Shown here: positions 48,347 through 60,642 of the stretch, in pieces | How positions within the stretch are numbered: position 1 is the stretch's first letter | How the letters are laid out: every line of letters starts with the position of its first letter | Assembly: GCA_928212115.1 (NCBI GenBank) | Contig: CAKMRJ010003334.1 | Location: forward strand, 17,717,718 to 17,781,717 | Direction of reading: 5' to 3' | From: Lactuca virosa | Taxonomy: Eukaryota > Streptophyta > Magnoliopsida > Asterales > Asteraceae | DNA length: 64,000 nt | Notes under the pieces: generated by a model | What the model was told of the DNA's origin: nothing | What the model saw: the letters and a program-made list of their open reading frames with translations, nothing else | The model's database searches: none | Position numbers and translations under genes: made by a program

Positions 48347-48774
48347 CGTATGGTCTTTTTTTCTTATGCTTAAAAGAATTACTGGAATGAATGTGAATTG
48401 AATTCTTCACATCTGAAAGAAAACAAATCAAAAAATAAATTAATTAATTAATTATTTAAATGAAAAACAACAATGCAAAATACACATACCTTCATTCATT
48501 TTTTTGCTTTTGCAAAGTTCACCATCAATTCTATATTTCTTAAGCTTCAAATAATCACTAGACTGAATCTCAATTGCATTATTCACATCTGATACAAAAA
48601 ATCGATTGTATTATCTACTGAATAAATGACAACTCACAAAACAACTACCTTCAGTGATTTTTTTCCTGTTGCTAAGTACATCAACAATTGGAATAACGTC
48701 ATCTTCCAATTCTTCAGGATCTTTCTTAATCTTCAATGATTTACTGGAATATATCTCAATTGGATTCTTCAAAT
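48347..48774 (-). repeat. Tandemly duplicated small exons
   Basis: Exons of 126, 99 and 66 bp all begin in the same phase with a D-(L/V)-(K/N)-N-x-I-x-I-x-S-S peptide: DLKNPIEIYSSKSLKIKK, DVNNAIEIQSSDYLKLKK and DVKNSIHIHSSNSFKHKKK. All are multiples of three and phase 1-1, so copies can be gained or lost without changing frame. Confidence 0.85.
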
Positions 48775-49152
48775 CTGGATCAAAATAAAATAAATTACAT
48801 TATTCGATAAAACTAATAATGCAAGGTCTCAATGTTTGTATTATGCTGAATATGGATAAACATGTGAACCTCCATCGAATTTATCTTTTTGTATGAAAAC
48901 TTCAACTGCACAATCTTCATCATCTTCAATTTCTATCGGATTATCAGCACAGTTCAAATTCATATTCATGTTTCGATCTACTTCCTTTCGCAATATATTC
49001 TTTTTTTTCCTAAGCGAATTAAACCTTTTTCTATTTGAACGAGCATCCAATATGGCTTTAAACGCAAACATCAAATTAAAAAAAACTGCAATCGATCTGA
49101 ATCTTAGTTGAGTCAACCGAAGGTATATACATGAATAACTAATTTGTTCCAT

Positions 49153-49353
49153 TACGTATGGTAAGAAGTTACCAACTAAATTCAAATTTCAAATTGTATT
49201 CCCCACGTTAACTGATGCATACATTCAAATAATATATATTTACAATTATACCCTTTATATATTAGAAAATAATATTAATTACAATTTACATGTGTCAAAT
49301 TCTGAATGGTTCTCGCATTTTCGCATAATATATATATTTTCGCATGAACCTAC

Positions 49354-49428
<75 letters not shown>
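49153..49428. other. Upstream flank of Ulp1-type gene, with (TA)n
   Basis: AT-rich; 49355-49428 is a TA array forming the left border of foldback copy D. No promoter recognised with confidence. Confidence 0.5.
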
Positions 49429-49430
<2 letters not shown>

Positions 49431-49675
49431 AGTAGGATCAAATAAGAACACCAAAAAGGTTGAGAACGCGAGAACAAAGTATATTCATTTGCGATTCCAT
49501 GTATTCATTTGTAGAGAAATGATAAATTTTTACGCCTTTAATTTCAATTGAAGAGAAAAAGCATATTCACGTTGATTGTGCGTAAAAATTTATCGTTTCT
49601 CCACAAATGAATATATGGAATCACAAATGAATATAATTGTTCTCGCGTTCTCAACCTTTTAGGTGTTCTCATTTG

Positions 49676-49677
<2 letters not shown>
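49429..49677. mobile_element. (TA)n-bounded foldback element, copy D
   Basis: Same family as copy B: ends GATCAAATAAGAACACC and AAAAGGTTGAGAACGCGAG, then the inverse at the right, inside two TA arrays. The inner AAATTTTTACGC core is in the opposite orientation to that in copy B. About 249 bp, non-coding. Confidence 0.75.
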
Positions 49678-49725
<48 letters not shown>

Positions 49726-49726
<1 letters not shown>

Positions 49727-50118
49727 TAGGTTATAACCCGTGGAATCGATGGTTCCAAGTAAAAAAATATTAATACTTTATTTGCATAATCATTAATCAT
49801 AGATTTGAAAACATATATTTTATTTACAAAATTAGATGTTTTGCTAGTAATGGAAAAATGAATAATTTCTTTCTAAAAATGAATTTCTTTATCAATTAGT
49901 TTCTTTTCCGCATACATAATATTTTGTTTTATTTGATTACTTATTTTGAAAACATTTCTTACTCCAGTAAACATCAAAACATAATATATATTTTTATTAG
50001 AATACTAAAATATAAGTAATATATCTGACACATTATTTTAACCATATAATCATCATTAAGCCTTTATTTGTCAATTTTCACGTTTGTATACTCAGTGCAT
50101 GTTAGAGACTTTCACAAG
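49726..50118 (-). mobile_element. Helitron-like 3' end
   Basis: Reverse complement reads AACC..GGGTT hairpin, then ATAACCTAG followed by T at the edge of a TA array. No 5' end found, so extent is unknown; the right coordinate is only the next feature boundary. Confidence 0.3.
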
Positions 50119-50132
50119 AAATATAAGGCAAT

Positions 50133-50260
50133 AACCAAACGGTTTTTAACCCAACGGTAAGTGGTGACCTCTTTCTTTGAAGTTGGAGGTTTAAGTCATT
50201 TCATCGACATAAGTGAAATTAGGTGTTAGCTTAGGAGTATAGTAGATTTGTTGGTTCAAA
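50133..50260 (+). mobile_element. tRNA-derived SINE
   Basis: Pol III-like A box (TTAACCCAACGGTAAGTGG, about 50146-50164) and B box (GGAGGTTTAAGTC, 50185-50197), short A-rich end, and a 14-bp target duplication AAATATAAGGCAAT / AAATATAAAGCAAT (50119-50132, 50261-50274; one mismatch). 128 bp. Confidence 0.8.
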
Positions 50261-50270
50261 AAATATAAAG

Positions 50271-50273
<3 letters not shown>

Positions 50274-50347
<74 letters not shown>
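50274..50347. repeat. (TA)n microsatellite
   Basis: Long TA array directly after the SINE target duplication. Confidence 0.95.
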
Positions 50348-50350
<3 letters not shown>

Positions 50351-51579
50351 CATACTTAAAAAGTTAAGTATAATTATTAAAATACATATTAATGTAAAGT
50401 TTTCATTTTAAACTTCTTCAAATTTTACAAAGTAACAACCAATTTGATGTTATTGTATAAAAATATTCTCCCGTTAACCCACCAAAATATAATGTAGTTA
50501 ACATTTCGATGTGTACCTTTTTATTCAATTTTTGTTATGTTGTGTTTCGTTAACATATTTGATATAATTTAAGTAAACCGTAAACATGCAAGTTAACATT
50601 ATAACATATGAGAAGATAAGGATAAATAATTAATGTAAAATCAAAATTTTAAAAAAAATAACCATTTGGTTTATTTGTGTTCTACAACCTCACTTTTGAA
50701 GGTCTTCAGCCATATTTTGCATTGTTTTTTTTTTTAATTTCAAAACGTCTATCAATCAGAACTTATATATTCCAATTTAACAAACATAAACAAATATTTT
50801 TCCTTTCATTAATCAATTCCAACATTAAAATTAAACAAAAATAAATATATATATAGTTGTCTTTGTTCAGTTTCTGAACTACAAATAAACAAAATAGACA
50901 AGATGTAAAAATAAACAAACATCTTATTCTTTTATAACATGAATACAAAAAAAAAATATCAAAAAAGATATAGCTCCCTCCAACTCTCTTCTTTCACATT
51001 TTGCATTTCTTCCATAAGTTTTTCTTAAAACATATGATTTAAAAAAAAAATCATAACCTTCAATTTCCAACAATCAAGACCAATGTCCTTCCTAAAAAAA
51101 AGAATGAGATACATAAGCTAAACAATGGACAAAATAATTATTCAAAGTAAGGAGAAAAAAGAATCAGATCCAAGCATAACCAAGAAGCAAGATGGTTGGA
51201 ATCATCATTCATAAGCAATGTATGTGCCAAAGTAATTTACATTGTCCAACTACCAGAATGGTTTCCTACTTTCTTTCCTTGTATCGCTTTTGTTAAAACC
51301 ACAACCATTTAAAATCTCATGTGCACGTTTTTATACATGTCCATGGATTCCAAACATTTATAGACACGAAGTCCTTTGTTTTTTTTTTTTTACCATGGTA
51401 TCTTGAAGGTAATCAGCCAATGATTCTTGCACACACAAAATATATCATGAATTACATTTTAAGACTAATTTCATATAGTCTAGTCAACATTAGTGATATT
51501 GCACTTATTGTATCAATTAGTAACAAATTGGTCAAAGATATACCACAGTTTACAAACATATATTAACCGTAATAATTAC
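50348..51579. other. AT-rich intergenic DNA
   Basis: Nothing recognised on either strand; short ORFs here look like chance. Confidence 0.5.
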
Positions 51580-52135
51580 TGTTAAAAGTATGTATTTATG
51601 AGCAAGATTAACATTGAAGAAGAGTTTTTGTATTGGGTTGAAATTGTAAATATGAAGAAAGGTAATAAAGAGAGTTTAGGAGATTTTAGTATTGGGTGTA
51701 TTGTGTATTGTTTTAATAAGTGCAGGTACTGGGGCTCGTTTATCTGAAAGTAGGAAAGCACGCGGATCCTTGATACTGGGTTTGGGTCGGTTATATCTCG
51801 GGTTTGGTTTATGGGTTGAACCGGAAGTATAAATGCATCTCAGCTGTGTTAGAGTGGATCAGATCAATGTTCAGCTTACACACACTCACTATAGTCTCTA
51901 TGATCTTTTGTCTTCGTCTTCTTCAGATTAGGGTTTTGATCGAGTCTAGAGTTCTTTGTTCTAGTTAGTTTTTGTTCAACAAAACTCTGTAATTGTTCTT
52001 GTGTTATTCTGTTTGAGTGTGAGTGTTATGTAGTGAGTTTTAAGTTGTAAGTTCTTGAAAACCAACTGGATCTTGTTTTTGTTAATAAAAGATTTGTTGA
52101 TGTTGTGATTAGATCTGTTGATTGTGTTTTTATCA
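51580..52135 (+). repeat. Probable 5' LTR of copia element
   Basis: Placed from TG at 51580 to CA just before the PBS. Contains a TATA box (TATAAAT, 51828-51834). The left edge is uncertain because no second LTR is available for comparison. Confidence 0.5.
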
Positions 52136-52147
52136 TGGTATCAGAGC
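52136..52147 (+). promoter_or_regulatory. Primer binding site, tRNA-iMet
   Basis: TGGTATCAGAGC. The 650 bp that follow to the gag ATG form a leader with no coding signal; it contains TTAACGTTG-like repeats (ACGGCCAACGTCAAGTGACG, AACATTAAGA). Confidence 0.85.
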
Positions 52148-52801
52148 GGGTTTATTCCTGCGTCGTTTCTTTTTTGATTTCTCGTTTTTGAGTTAGGGTT
52201 TTCAGATCCGTTTTTTGGTTCTTGAGTTTTCTTGGTAGTTTTGTGTTCTCCGTTCGATCGATTGTTTCGATTCTTTTTCTTAAGGTAGCTTTCACGTTCG
52301 TCATAAAAAACGAAGGTGTAAACTCACTCAGACATCGTCAATATTAAGAGTAAACGATCGCTTGACTGTAAACGTTTAGATTTAACTCCTCGTTGTCTAA
52401 CGGCCAACGTCAAGTGACGGTCAACATTAAGATTGCAAACGGTGCAATCTGAGGTGTTTGGTGGTTTCTGGCATTTGAATGCTTGTCTGCATCAGTGTTA
52501 GACTCTATTTTGTATAGATCTAACGGTAAACTACATTGCGGCTTGCAGAGCGTTTTTTGAGGATTTCTGTAAGTTTTCGCACGCTTGCCTTCTGTTGTTT
52601 GTTCAGGTTGTTTTCTTGGGTGCTTCTGTGTTATTGTATTGTTCTCTTGTTGTGTTGTGACTCTTACAGTTTATTGATATCGAGATTGTGGTCTTGTGGT
52701 TATACTAGCTTGTCTGCTTCTTGAAAGGAGGTCAGAATCTGGTTTAGTATAATTACTTTTTAAGAGAACGCAGGTTTGATATTGTGTAAACTGTATCAGT
52801 C

Positions 52802-53854
52802 ATGGTTGGGGAAGCTCCTTCTGCTTCTGGTTCTAAAAGTCCAGAACATTATGATTTTGATGATCCATTATTTTTACATCCATCTGATAATGGTGTTGTC
52901 TCTGTTATTAGTTTCAAATTGACTGGTACTGAGAATTTTAGAATATGGAAAATTTCAATGACTAGGGCTTTGAAAGGTAGAAATAAGTTAGGATTTGTTG
53001 ATAAAACTTTTCCTAAACCTAGTGAGGATGAAACTAAAATTCATAAGTGGGAACGTATTAATGTTGTTGTGAGTTCTTGGATTCTTGGTTCTATTTCTGA
53101 GTCTTTATATGCTAATCATGTCTGTAGTGATAATGCATCTGATATTTGGTCTGAGTTGAGTGAAACTTACTCTAAGGCTGATGGTTCTGTTGTTTTTAAT
53201 GTGCATCAAAAGATAAATTCTCTTACTCAGAGTGGGTTGTCTGTCTCTGAGTATTACAGTAAGCTTGATGCTTTGTGGAAAGAATTTGATGGGTTAGTTA
53301 ACCTGTTTGAATGTACTTGTGAGGCTTCAACTGATTTTGTTAATCATTCAAAATTAATGAAGCTTATGCAGTTCTTGTCTGGTTTAGATGATACATTCAG
53401 TCAAGTTAAAAGCCATATTTTGTTAATGGAACCTCTTCCTAATGTGAAAACTGCTTTTTCTATTATTTCTCGTGAAGAAGCACATCAAAAGGGAGGTTCT
53501 GTTTCTCAAACTTCCACTAAGTCTCAAGCTACTGCTTTTGTTGGTATATTTAATGATAAAAAACGGAATAAGTCACGTGGAAACTCTAATCTTCAATGTA
53601 AAAATTGTGGTCTTAAGGGACATAATATTGAAAGGTGTTATAAGCTCATTGGTTTTCCTAAAGATTTTAAATTCAAAAATGAGTCTCAGAATTCTAATAA
53701 AACAATCTCTTCTAATAATTCATTTTCTTCTGATGTTAATGGCTCTTTTGATTTGGATGTTAAATCTAACAATTCGTCTGAAAAGTTTTTTCTCACAAGT
53801 GAGCAATAAAACAAGTTTCTCAGTCTCATTAATGAGAAACCTTCAACAAGTGAA
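52802..53854 (+). pseudogene. gag: Copia gag with in-frame stop
   Basis: Starts MVGEAPSASGSKSPEH. An N-terminal copia gag motif (DDPLFLHPSDNGVVSVISF) is followed by the UBN2-like capsid region (IWSELSETYSKADG, then LNALWKEF-like LDALWKEFDG) and a zinc knuckle (CKNCGLKGHNIERC). TAA at 53807-53809 ends the ORF, but the same frame stays open into the protease, so the stop separates gag from pol. Whether the stop is a lesion or a programmed boundary cannot be told from one copy. Confidence 0.85.
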
Positions 53855-56152
53855 GTGTCTGCGAATATGGCAGGTATTTGTTGTAACTCTTTTGTGTCTA
53901 CTAATAATAAGTGGATTGTTGATTCTGGTGCAAACCATCATATGACCAAAACTGATTTTAAGCTAAATAACATTGTTGATGTTTCAAAACTTGATCTTAG
54001 AGTGGATCATCCTAATGGATCTTCTGCTAGGATTAATAAAATTGGAAATATGAGACTGTCTAATTCAGTTGTTTTGTCTGATGTTTTTGTTATTCCTGAA
54101 TTTAATGTGAACTTACTTTCTGTTCATAAACTTTGTAAGGATAATAAGTGTCAGCTTGTTTTTGATGAATTTAAATGTGCTGTTCAGGATTCACAGTCCA
54201 AGGTGACTGTGGGGACTGGTAATGAATCAGGAGGGTTGTATTATCTTGAGGATTCTTACTCTTCAGGTAATATGGCTTCTTTAAGTAGGATTGATTGTTA
54301 TGTTTCTAAAGTAACTTGGCATAATAGGTTGGGTCATCCTGCTATCCAGTCTTTAAATTCTCTTAAACATGTTTTGTCTTTTGGAACTGACTCTCTTCCT
54401 CCTTGTGATGTTTGTCACAAGGCTAAGCAGTCTAGAAATTCTTTTCAATTGAGTGAACATAAGAGTACTTCTTTAGGTGATTTAGTGCATATAGATGTTT
54501 GGGGTCCCTATAGGGTTGCTACCACATATGGTTTTAAATACTTTCTAACTATTGTGGATGATTTCACCAGAGGTGTTTGGGTATATTTGTTAAGGTCCAA
54601 AACTGAAGTTTTTTATTGGTTTTCTGTGTTTTATAATTTTTTGAAAAATCACTTTAATTCTAGTCTTAAAGTTGTTAGATCCGATAATGGTACTGAGTTT
54701 GTTAACTCTCAGTTTAAAGATTTTTTTGATAAAAATGGTATTTCACATCAAACCACTTGTACTTATACTCCACAACAAAATGGTGTTGTGGAAAGAAAGC
54801 ATAGACATCTCTTAAATGTTGCCAGATCTCTTTTGTTTCAATCTGGTTTGCCTCTTAAATTTTGGGGTGAATCAATTTTAACTGCTGTGTTTTTGATAAA
54901 TAGACTTCCTACTTCAGTCTTAAAAGGGAAGTCTCCTTTTGAAATGATTTACAAGTGTTTACCTAGATTTGAGAATTTGAGAGTGTTTGGTTGTTTATGT
55001 TTCTCTGTTAAACAGAATGTATCAGATAAGTTTGTTGAAAGATCTGAAAAATGTGTTTTTGTTGGTTATTCTAATGAAAAGAAAGGTTATAAGTTGTATA
55101 ATCTTGATAGTTCTTCTGTTTTCTTTTCCAGGGATGTAGTGTTTTATGAGGATGTGTTTCCATTTAAAATGAAGAAGGATTTGATTAATGAAAATTTGTT
55201 TTCATTTTTTAATGACTCTGTTGTTAATGACCCTGTACCATCCAGTCCCTATGATGAAATTCTTCAATCATCCTATATGGATGAAGTTCCTAAGTCTGAA
55301 ACTCCTGAGATTAGCCACCAGACTGATGACACTGGTGCAGCTGTTTCTTCTGATGTTGCTATTGATAGTAGCCAGGATGGCTTGGCACAAGCATCTCAGT
55401 CTCAGGAGGCTGATCCAGGTGTTTCTGATTTTTCTGAGGGAAATAGTTTGGAAAGACTTGAACCATCTGGTAGTAGTTCTGTTAGAAGGTCCTATAGAGA
55501 GTCTAGAATGCCTCTTAGATTTAGTGACTATATTGTTGAAGGTAAATATAAATATGGTATTGAGAAAACTATAAACTATGCAAAGTTAAGTCCTGAAAAT
55601 TTTTGTTTTGTTTCAAATTTAAATAAAACTATTCAACCTAGGAATTTTTTTTGAGGCTTCCACTGATTCAAATTGGATAACTGCAATGAATGAGGAAATG
55701 GAAGCTTTATATAGAAATAAAACTTGGGAAATTACTGATTTACCCTCTGATCGTAAACCCATTGGGTGTAAGTGGGTGTATAAAATTAAATACAAGGCTA
55801 ATGGTGAGGTAGAAAGGTATAAAGCTAGACTTGTAGCTAAAGGATATAGTCAAAAGGAAGGTATAGACTATGAGGAGACTTTCTCTCCTGTGGCAAAGAT
55901 GGTTACTGTTAGGGTTGTTGTTTCTTTAGCTGTCAAGTTTTCTTGGAAATTGTTTCAACTTGATGTTAATAATGTCTTTCTTTATGGAAATCTTGATGAG
56001 GATGTCTATATGACTCTTCCTCAAGGGTATCATACTCCTGGTGATACTCGTGTTTGTAAATTGTTAAAATCATTATATGGCTTGAAGCAGGCTCCTAGGA
56101 AGTGGAATGAAAAACTTTGTTCTTCTTTATTTGAGTTTGGTTTTGTTCAAAG
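53855..56152 (+). pseudogene. pol: Copia pol, frameshifted and truncated
   Basis: Protease (WIVDSGANHHMT), GAG-pre-integrase (TWHNRLGHPAIQSL), integrase core (HIDVWGPYRVATTYGFKYF, RSDNGTEFVN, YTPQQNGVVERKHRHLL) and an acidic linker. A frameshift in an eight-T run near 55640-55655 moves RT into the frame of 55686 (CKWVYKIKYKANGEVERYKA to SLYGLKQAPRKWNEKL). The gene is cut at 56152 before the catalytic YVDD. T-rich codon use differs from the SIRE pol. Confidence 0.9.
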
Positions 56153-56537
56153 TGATATCGCAATAATTATACATATATTTCGAGCGATATTTATGTATTT
56201 TTAGCTATATTTTGGTATGATTTAAGATAAAAGGTACTTATAAAGTTTGAAATTCCATTTTACAGCTAAAAATCATTTCTGAAGAAAAAGGAGAAGAAAA
56301 TGTGCAAAAATCCGCAAAAAGAAGTGAAAGAAATTACACGAAGAAAAACGAGATCAAAAAGTCAAAGAATTCAAAAAATAGCCGCGTTGGAAAGACGAGA
56401 AAACAAAATAAAAATATAAAAAAGAATTTAAATTAATTAATGAGGTTTAAATTAAAATAAATTATTGGGAATTAATTATTTAATTTCTAAATAATTTATA
56501 TTAATTAAATTAATTTAATTTAATTTAAATTGGAAAC
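56153..56537 (+). repeat. Truncated 5' LTR of gypsy element
   Basis: Matches 61893-62280 with several small A-run indels, then diverges abruptly. Confidence 0.85.
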
Positions 56538-57226
56538 AGAAACAAAATAATAATAATAATCATAATATCTAGATCTCTATATCTCTCAAAACTGATATCA
56601 GAGCCATGTTTATATTGCATGAATAACCTTATTTAATTCGCGTGTAATACGAGTAATTCTACTTACCAGAACAGAGTTTGGAATTGGTACGTTGGTTTTG
56701 GTTGCTGGATTTCAGAAAAGTTATATTTATAATATACACCGAAATGATCCTGCCTCCCGGCTGCCTGCCTCCCGGCTGCCTCTCTCTGTCTGTTCTCTAT
56801 TTGATAGTCAAAGTATTACACAAAAATTAAATAAATAATTTATGCAATATAATCAATTCAATTTAAGATAGAATTTCCCTAATATATGACCCGAAGTTCA
56901 AATTTCACTGTCGTTCCACCTTTAGAAGAAAAAGGGAAAGAGGATATACCCCTCCAACTCACTGAAAACAATTAAGTGAGGGGTAGAGTCTGGCTCATGA
57001 CTCATTCAAAAAGAAGCGCTTGCGGGAGGCAACCCGATGTTTGTTTTGATTTTTGAATTTGGTGTGTTTATTTTCAGTATGTTTGGTGTGAATTTTCTTT
57101 TTAGTTTGTGTTTTTGTTTTCAATTAAAGTGCTTTTTAATGGTTTTATTTTTCTGTGAAAGTTACTTTTCAGTTTAGAAACAGGTGATGGTCAGAATGGT
57201 GCCACTGTAATCTTCAATTTCTTTCT
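56538..57226 (+). other. Gypsy non-coding interior and unknown junction sequence
   Basis: Contains CTGATATCAGAGCCATG (56589), a degenerate PBS-like site, a short duplication TGCCTCCCGGC (about 56750-56775), and the conserved gypsy 3'-internal phrase ending GGGAGGCAACCCGATG (57026-57041). No ORF. Confidence 0.5.
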
Positions 57227-57240
57227 GCTCTGATACCAGT

Positions 57241-57592
57241 TGTTAGGATCGACACACGAGAATCACACGAACATACAACACTCAACACACGCTAAACTCA
57301 AGAACAACAAGATTTATAGTGGTTCGGTCTGATCTCCGACCTACGTCCACTCTCGGTAACTAGGAGTTTATATTTCTTGGTGCTAATCTGCACTCACTCT
57401 GTGTTTTTTCTACATTTTATTTACAATACAAATGAGACTCATATATATAGTCTGAAATGATAATAGAATAAGAAAAGCAGCCCATGAAACATGCATACGG
57501 GAAAACTGGATCATCTCTCCTTTTCCACTTTTGACTTGCTTTTCAACCATGATTTCTGCCACTAATATTTGAGTGGCTTCACCTACTCAACA
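57241..57592 (-). repeat. LTR of Tork-type element
   Basis: On the minus strand starts TGTTGAGTAGG and ends CCTAACA; bordered by a polypurine tract on one side and a PBS on the other. Confidence 0.8.
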
Positions 57593-57702
57593 ATCTCCCA
57601 CTTGAAGCCACGGAACAATCTTCACATGTGCTTCAACTGTGCATTTGTATTTCTGTAAAACACTTTTGATCTTGATTCCATCCTAGTTACCCGACCTTCT
57701 CT

Positions 57703-60642
57703 TCAATTATCCTGAAGGCCAGTTGAAGCTATGCAAAGCTTCAACTTCTCTAAGGTGACAACCTTAGTCAACATATCAGCTGGGTTTTCAGTTCCTTTGA
57801 TCTTATTCAACTTCAGAGTGCCATCATTAATTCTTTCTCTGATGAAGTGATATCTCAGCTGTATGTGCTTTGTCTTCGAATGGAAGACGGGATTCTTTGC
57901 AAGATGAATTGCACTTTGATTGTCACAAAATAATGCACAATCATCTTGTTCTTTGCCAAGTTCGTTGAGAAAATTCTTCAACCATATAAGCTCTTTGCTT
58001 GCTTCAGCAACTGCCATATACTCTGCTTCTGTGGTTGAAAGGGCAACACTTTTCTGTAGTTTGGACATCCAACTTACTGCAGTGCCGCCCACTGTAAAGA
58101 CATACCATGTGGTGCTTTTGTATGAATCTTTACAACCACCAAGATCTGCATCTGCATAACCATTCAGAACTACGTCTTTTCCCTTAAAATTTAATGCCGT
58201 CTTTGAAGTCCCTTTCAAGTATCTCAACAACCATTTAACTGCTTCCCAATGTTCTCTTCCCGGATTGGACATGAATCTACTAACAACTCCCACTGCATGA
58301 GCTATATCTGGTCTCGTGCATACCATTGCATACATGAGGCTACCAACTGCGGATGCATAAGGAACTTTAGCCATTTCTTTCTTGTCTTCATCTGATCTGG
58401 GTGACTGAGCTTTAGAAAGCTTAAAGTGACTTCCCAAAGGTGTGCTTCTGATCTTGGCATCTTTAAGGCTGAATTTCTCTAATACTTTCTCAAGGTACTT
58501 TTCTTGAGATAGTGTTAAAGAACCATCTTTGTTTCTGAATATACTCATCCCGAGTATTTGCTTTGCAGCTCCCAAGTCTTTCATTTCGAACTCTTCAGAC
58601 ATCTGTTTCTTCAACTTCTTGATCTCTGACATGTCTGAACCGGCAATCAACATATCATCTACATAGAGTAGTAGAATGATATAAGAACCCTTAAACTTCT
58701 TGATGTAACAACAATGATCATTGTCACATCTCTTGTAACCAACTTTTCTCATGAAGTTATCGAACTTCAAATACCATTGTCTGGGTGCTTGTTTCAGACC
58801 ATACAAACTCTTCTTCAATTTACACACCAAGTTTCCTTTGCCTTTACCTGAAAACCCTCTGGTTGTGTCATGTAAATGTCTTCATCTAGGTCACCGTGTA
58901 GAAAAGCTGTCTTGACATCTAGTTGCTCTAGATGCAAACTTTCTGCTGCTACAATACTGAGAACAAGTCTGATAGTGGTCATCTTCACTACTGGAGAGAA
59001 TATTTCATTGAAATCAATTCCTTCTTTCTGTTGAAAGCCCTTGACTACTAATCTTGCTTTGTACCGTTTGGTACCATCATGTTCATCCTTGACCCTGAAA
59101 ACCCATTTATTCTGAAGAGCCTTCTTCCCAACTGGAAGCTTTGTTAAGTGCCAGGTGTTGTTCTTCTCAAGCGACTTCATTTCATCTTTCATTGCTAGCT
59201 CCCACTGCAATGAATCTTTCAACCCTATAGCTTCAGAGTAACACCGGGGTTCACCGTTTTCTGTCAAAAGAATGTAGTTGACAGATGGTGAGTATTTGTT
59301 TGGTGGTCTTGTGACTCTGGAAGATCTTCTTAGTTGAACTTGAGGTGTGACTGGGGACTCTGGAGTTGGAGGACTGGTTTCTTCATCTTCAGAATCATTA
59401 CTGGAATTATCCCCTGAGCTCCCACTGTCAGTTGAATCATCCCCAGATTCAGGGATTTCGACTGGAGCTTCTTTCTTCTTTCAACACCTTCAAACTCAAC
59501 ATACTCCTTCTGATCTTCTGGACTTTTGTTGTTTCTGTCTTTGTATAACTCGGCTTCGTTAAAGGTGACATTCTTGCTTCGGATTATCTTTCTGCTCTCA
59601 CTATCCCAAAGCCTGTAACCCATTTCATCCGACCCATAACCAATGAATGTACACTTCTTGGTCTTTGAATCAAGTTTATCCCTGTCACCATCTTTTAACA
59701 AACTGTAAGCAGTACAACCAAAGACTTTCAGGTGTTTGAGACTTACTTCCTTCCCTTGCCACATTTCTTCTGGTAATTTAAAATCCAAGGGAACACACGG
59801 TGAACGGTTGATCAAGTAGGCTGCAGTATTAACTGCATCAGCCCAAAATGTCTTAGGTAAACCAGAATTCAACCTCATGCTTCTAGCCCTTTCATTCAGA
59901 GTTCTATTCATTCTTTCAGCTACACCATTCTGCTGAGGGGTTCCTGGGACCGTCTTGATCATCTTTATCCCTTGTTGGCACAATAGTCAACAAACTCCTT
60001 GCTTATGTATTCACCACCATTATCCGACTTCAGGCATTTTACCTTCAAATCAGTTTCATTTTCAACAGCAGATTTCCATATCTTAAAAGTATCAAATACA
60101 TCAGATTTATTTTTAAGAAAATAGACCCATACCTTGCGTGTTGAATCATCGATAAAGGTTACATAGTAGTTTTTGCCTCCTAGAGATGAAACTGGTGTTG
60201 GTCCAAATACATCCGAGTGAACAAGCTCCAACTTCTGAGCTTTCGGTGTCTTCCCCGTTTTTACAAAAGTAACCCGCTTTTGTTTCCCGAGAACACAAGA
60301 TTCACAAAATTCAGTTTCGACTTTCTTCAAGTCTGGAAACTTTCCTTTCTGAGCCAACATCTTCAATCCCTTATCGCTCATGTGTCCGAGTCGTTGGTGC
60401 CATAAATTAGATGGACTCGGATTGGTGGTTACTGCATGAACACCATCACCAGGTATCTCTACCATGTATAGAGTGCCTTTCTTCTTTCGTTTGGCAATCA
60501 CCAAGTTGCCTTTGATCACTTTCCATTGTCCACCCCCAAAGTGAACATCAAGTCCTTCATCATCCAACTTACCAACTGAAATCAACTTTCTCCTTAAGTT
60601 TGGGATAACCCTGACATCTTTCAATGTCCAGGTGGTTCCCAT
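57703..60642 (-). pseudogene. pol: Tork-type copia pol, frameshifted
   Basis: Minus strand. GAG-pre-integrase (NLWHQRLGHMSDKGLKML) and integrase (ELVHSDVFGPTPVSSLGG, KSDNGGEYIS) from 60642. A frameshift near 59970 moves to PGTPQQNGVAERMNRTL. Another near 59480 precedes the RT start (WELAMKDEMKSLEKNNTWHL). A third near 58820 precedes YGLKQAPRQWY, YVDDMLIAGSD and RNase H (YADADLGGCKDSYKSTT, KTKHIQLRYHFIRE). The protein style (PGTPQQNGVAERMNRTL, LPKTFWADAV) is that of the Tork/TNT1 clade. The front of the gene is cut at about 60650. Confidence 0.9.

Larger units (their letters stand above)
45148..49152 (-). pseudogene. Ulp1-type protease gene with repeated small exons
   Basis: Thirteen exons can be traced on the minus strand with GT/AG borders: up to 48870 (first ATG 49152; ATG 49071 also possible), 48649-48774, 48490-48588, 48347-48412, about 48080-48170, 47436-48040, 47170-47349, about 46838-47083, 46445-46811, 46180-46360, 45832-46122, 45620-45754 and 45148-45532. 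The middle (IGFGSLLDMKTQSIPTKLCY, then VNRVLGLPLG) is the DUF1985-like plant domain found N-terminal of Ulp1 domains. The catalytic domain shows NNHYFVFVYDF (His), VVILDN (Asp) and NSNDCGIFLMRHME (Cys). Lesions: an A-run frameshift and a TAA near 48045-48090, a TAG in the exon at 46735-46740, and a SINE in the exon at 45832-46122. Such genes are common in transposon-related plant families; this copy looks dead. Confidence 0.75.
51580..56152 (+). mobile_element. Ty1/copia element, 5' part, cut by a gypsy insertion
   Basis: 5' LTR, PBS, gag, protease, integrase and the first part of RT are present in order. The sequence stops inside RT at 56152, where a Ty3/gypsy LTR begins (TGATATCG). RNase H and the 3' LTR are not in the window and may lie beyond 64000. 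Gag and pol are in one frame, interrupted by a TAA; a T-run frameshift lies in pol. Confidence 0.88.
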
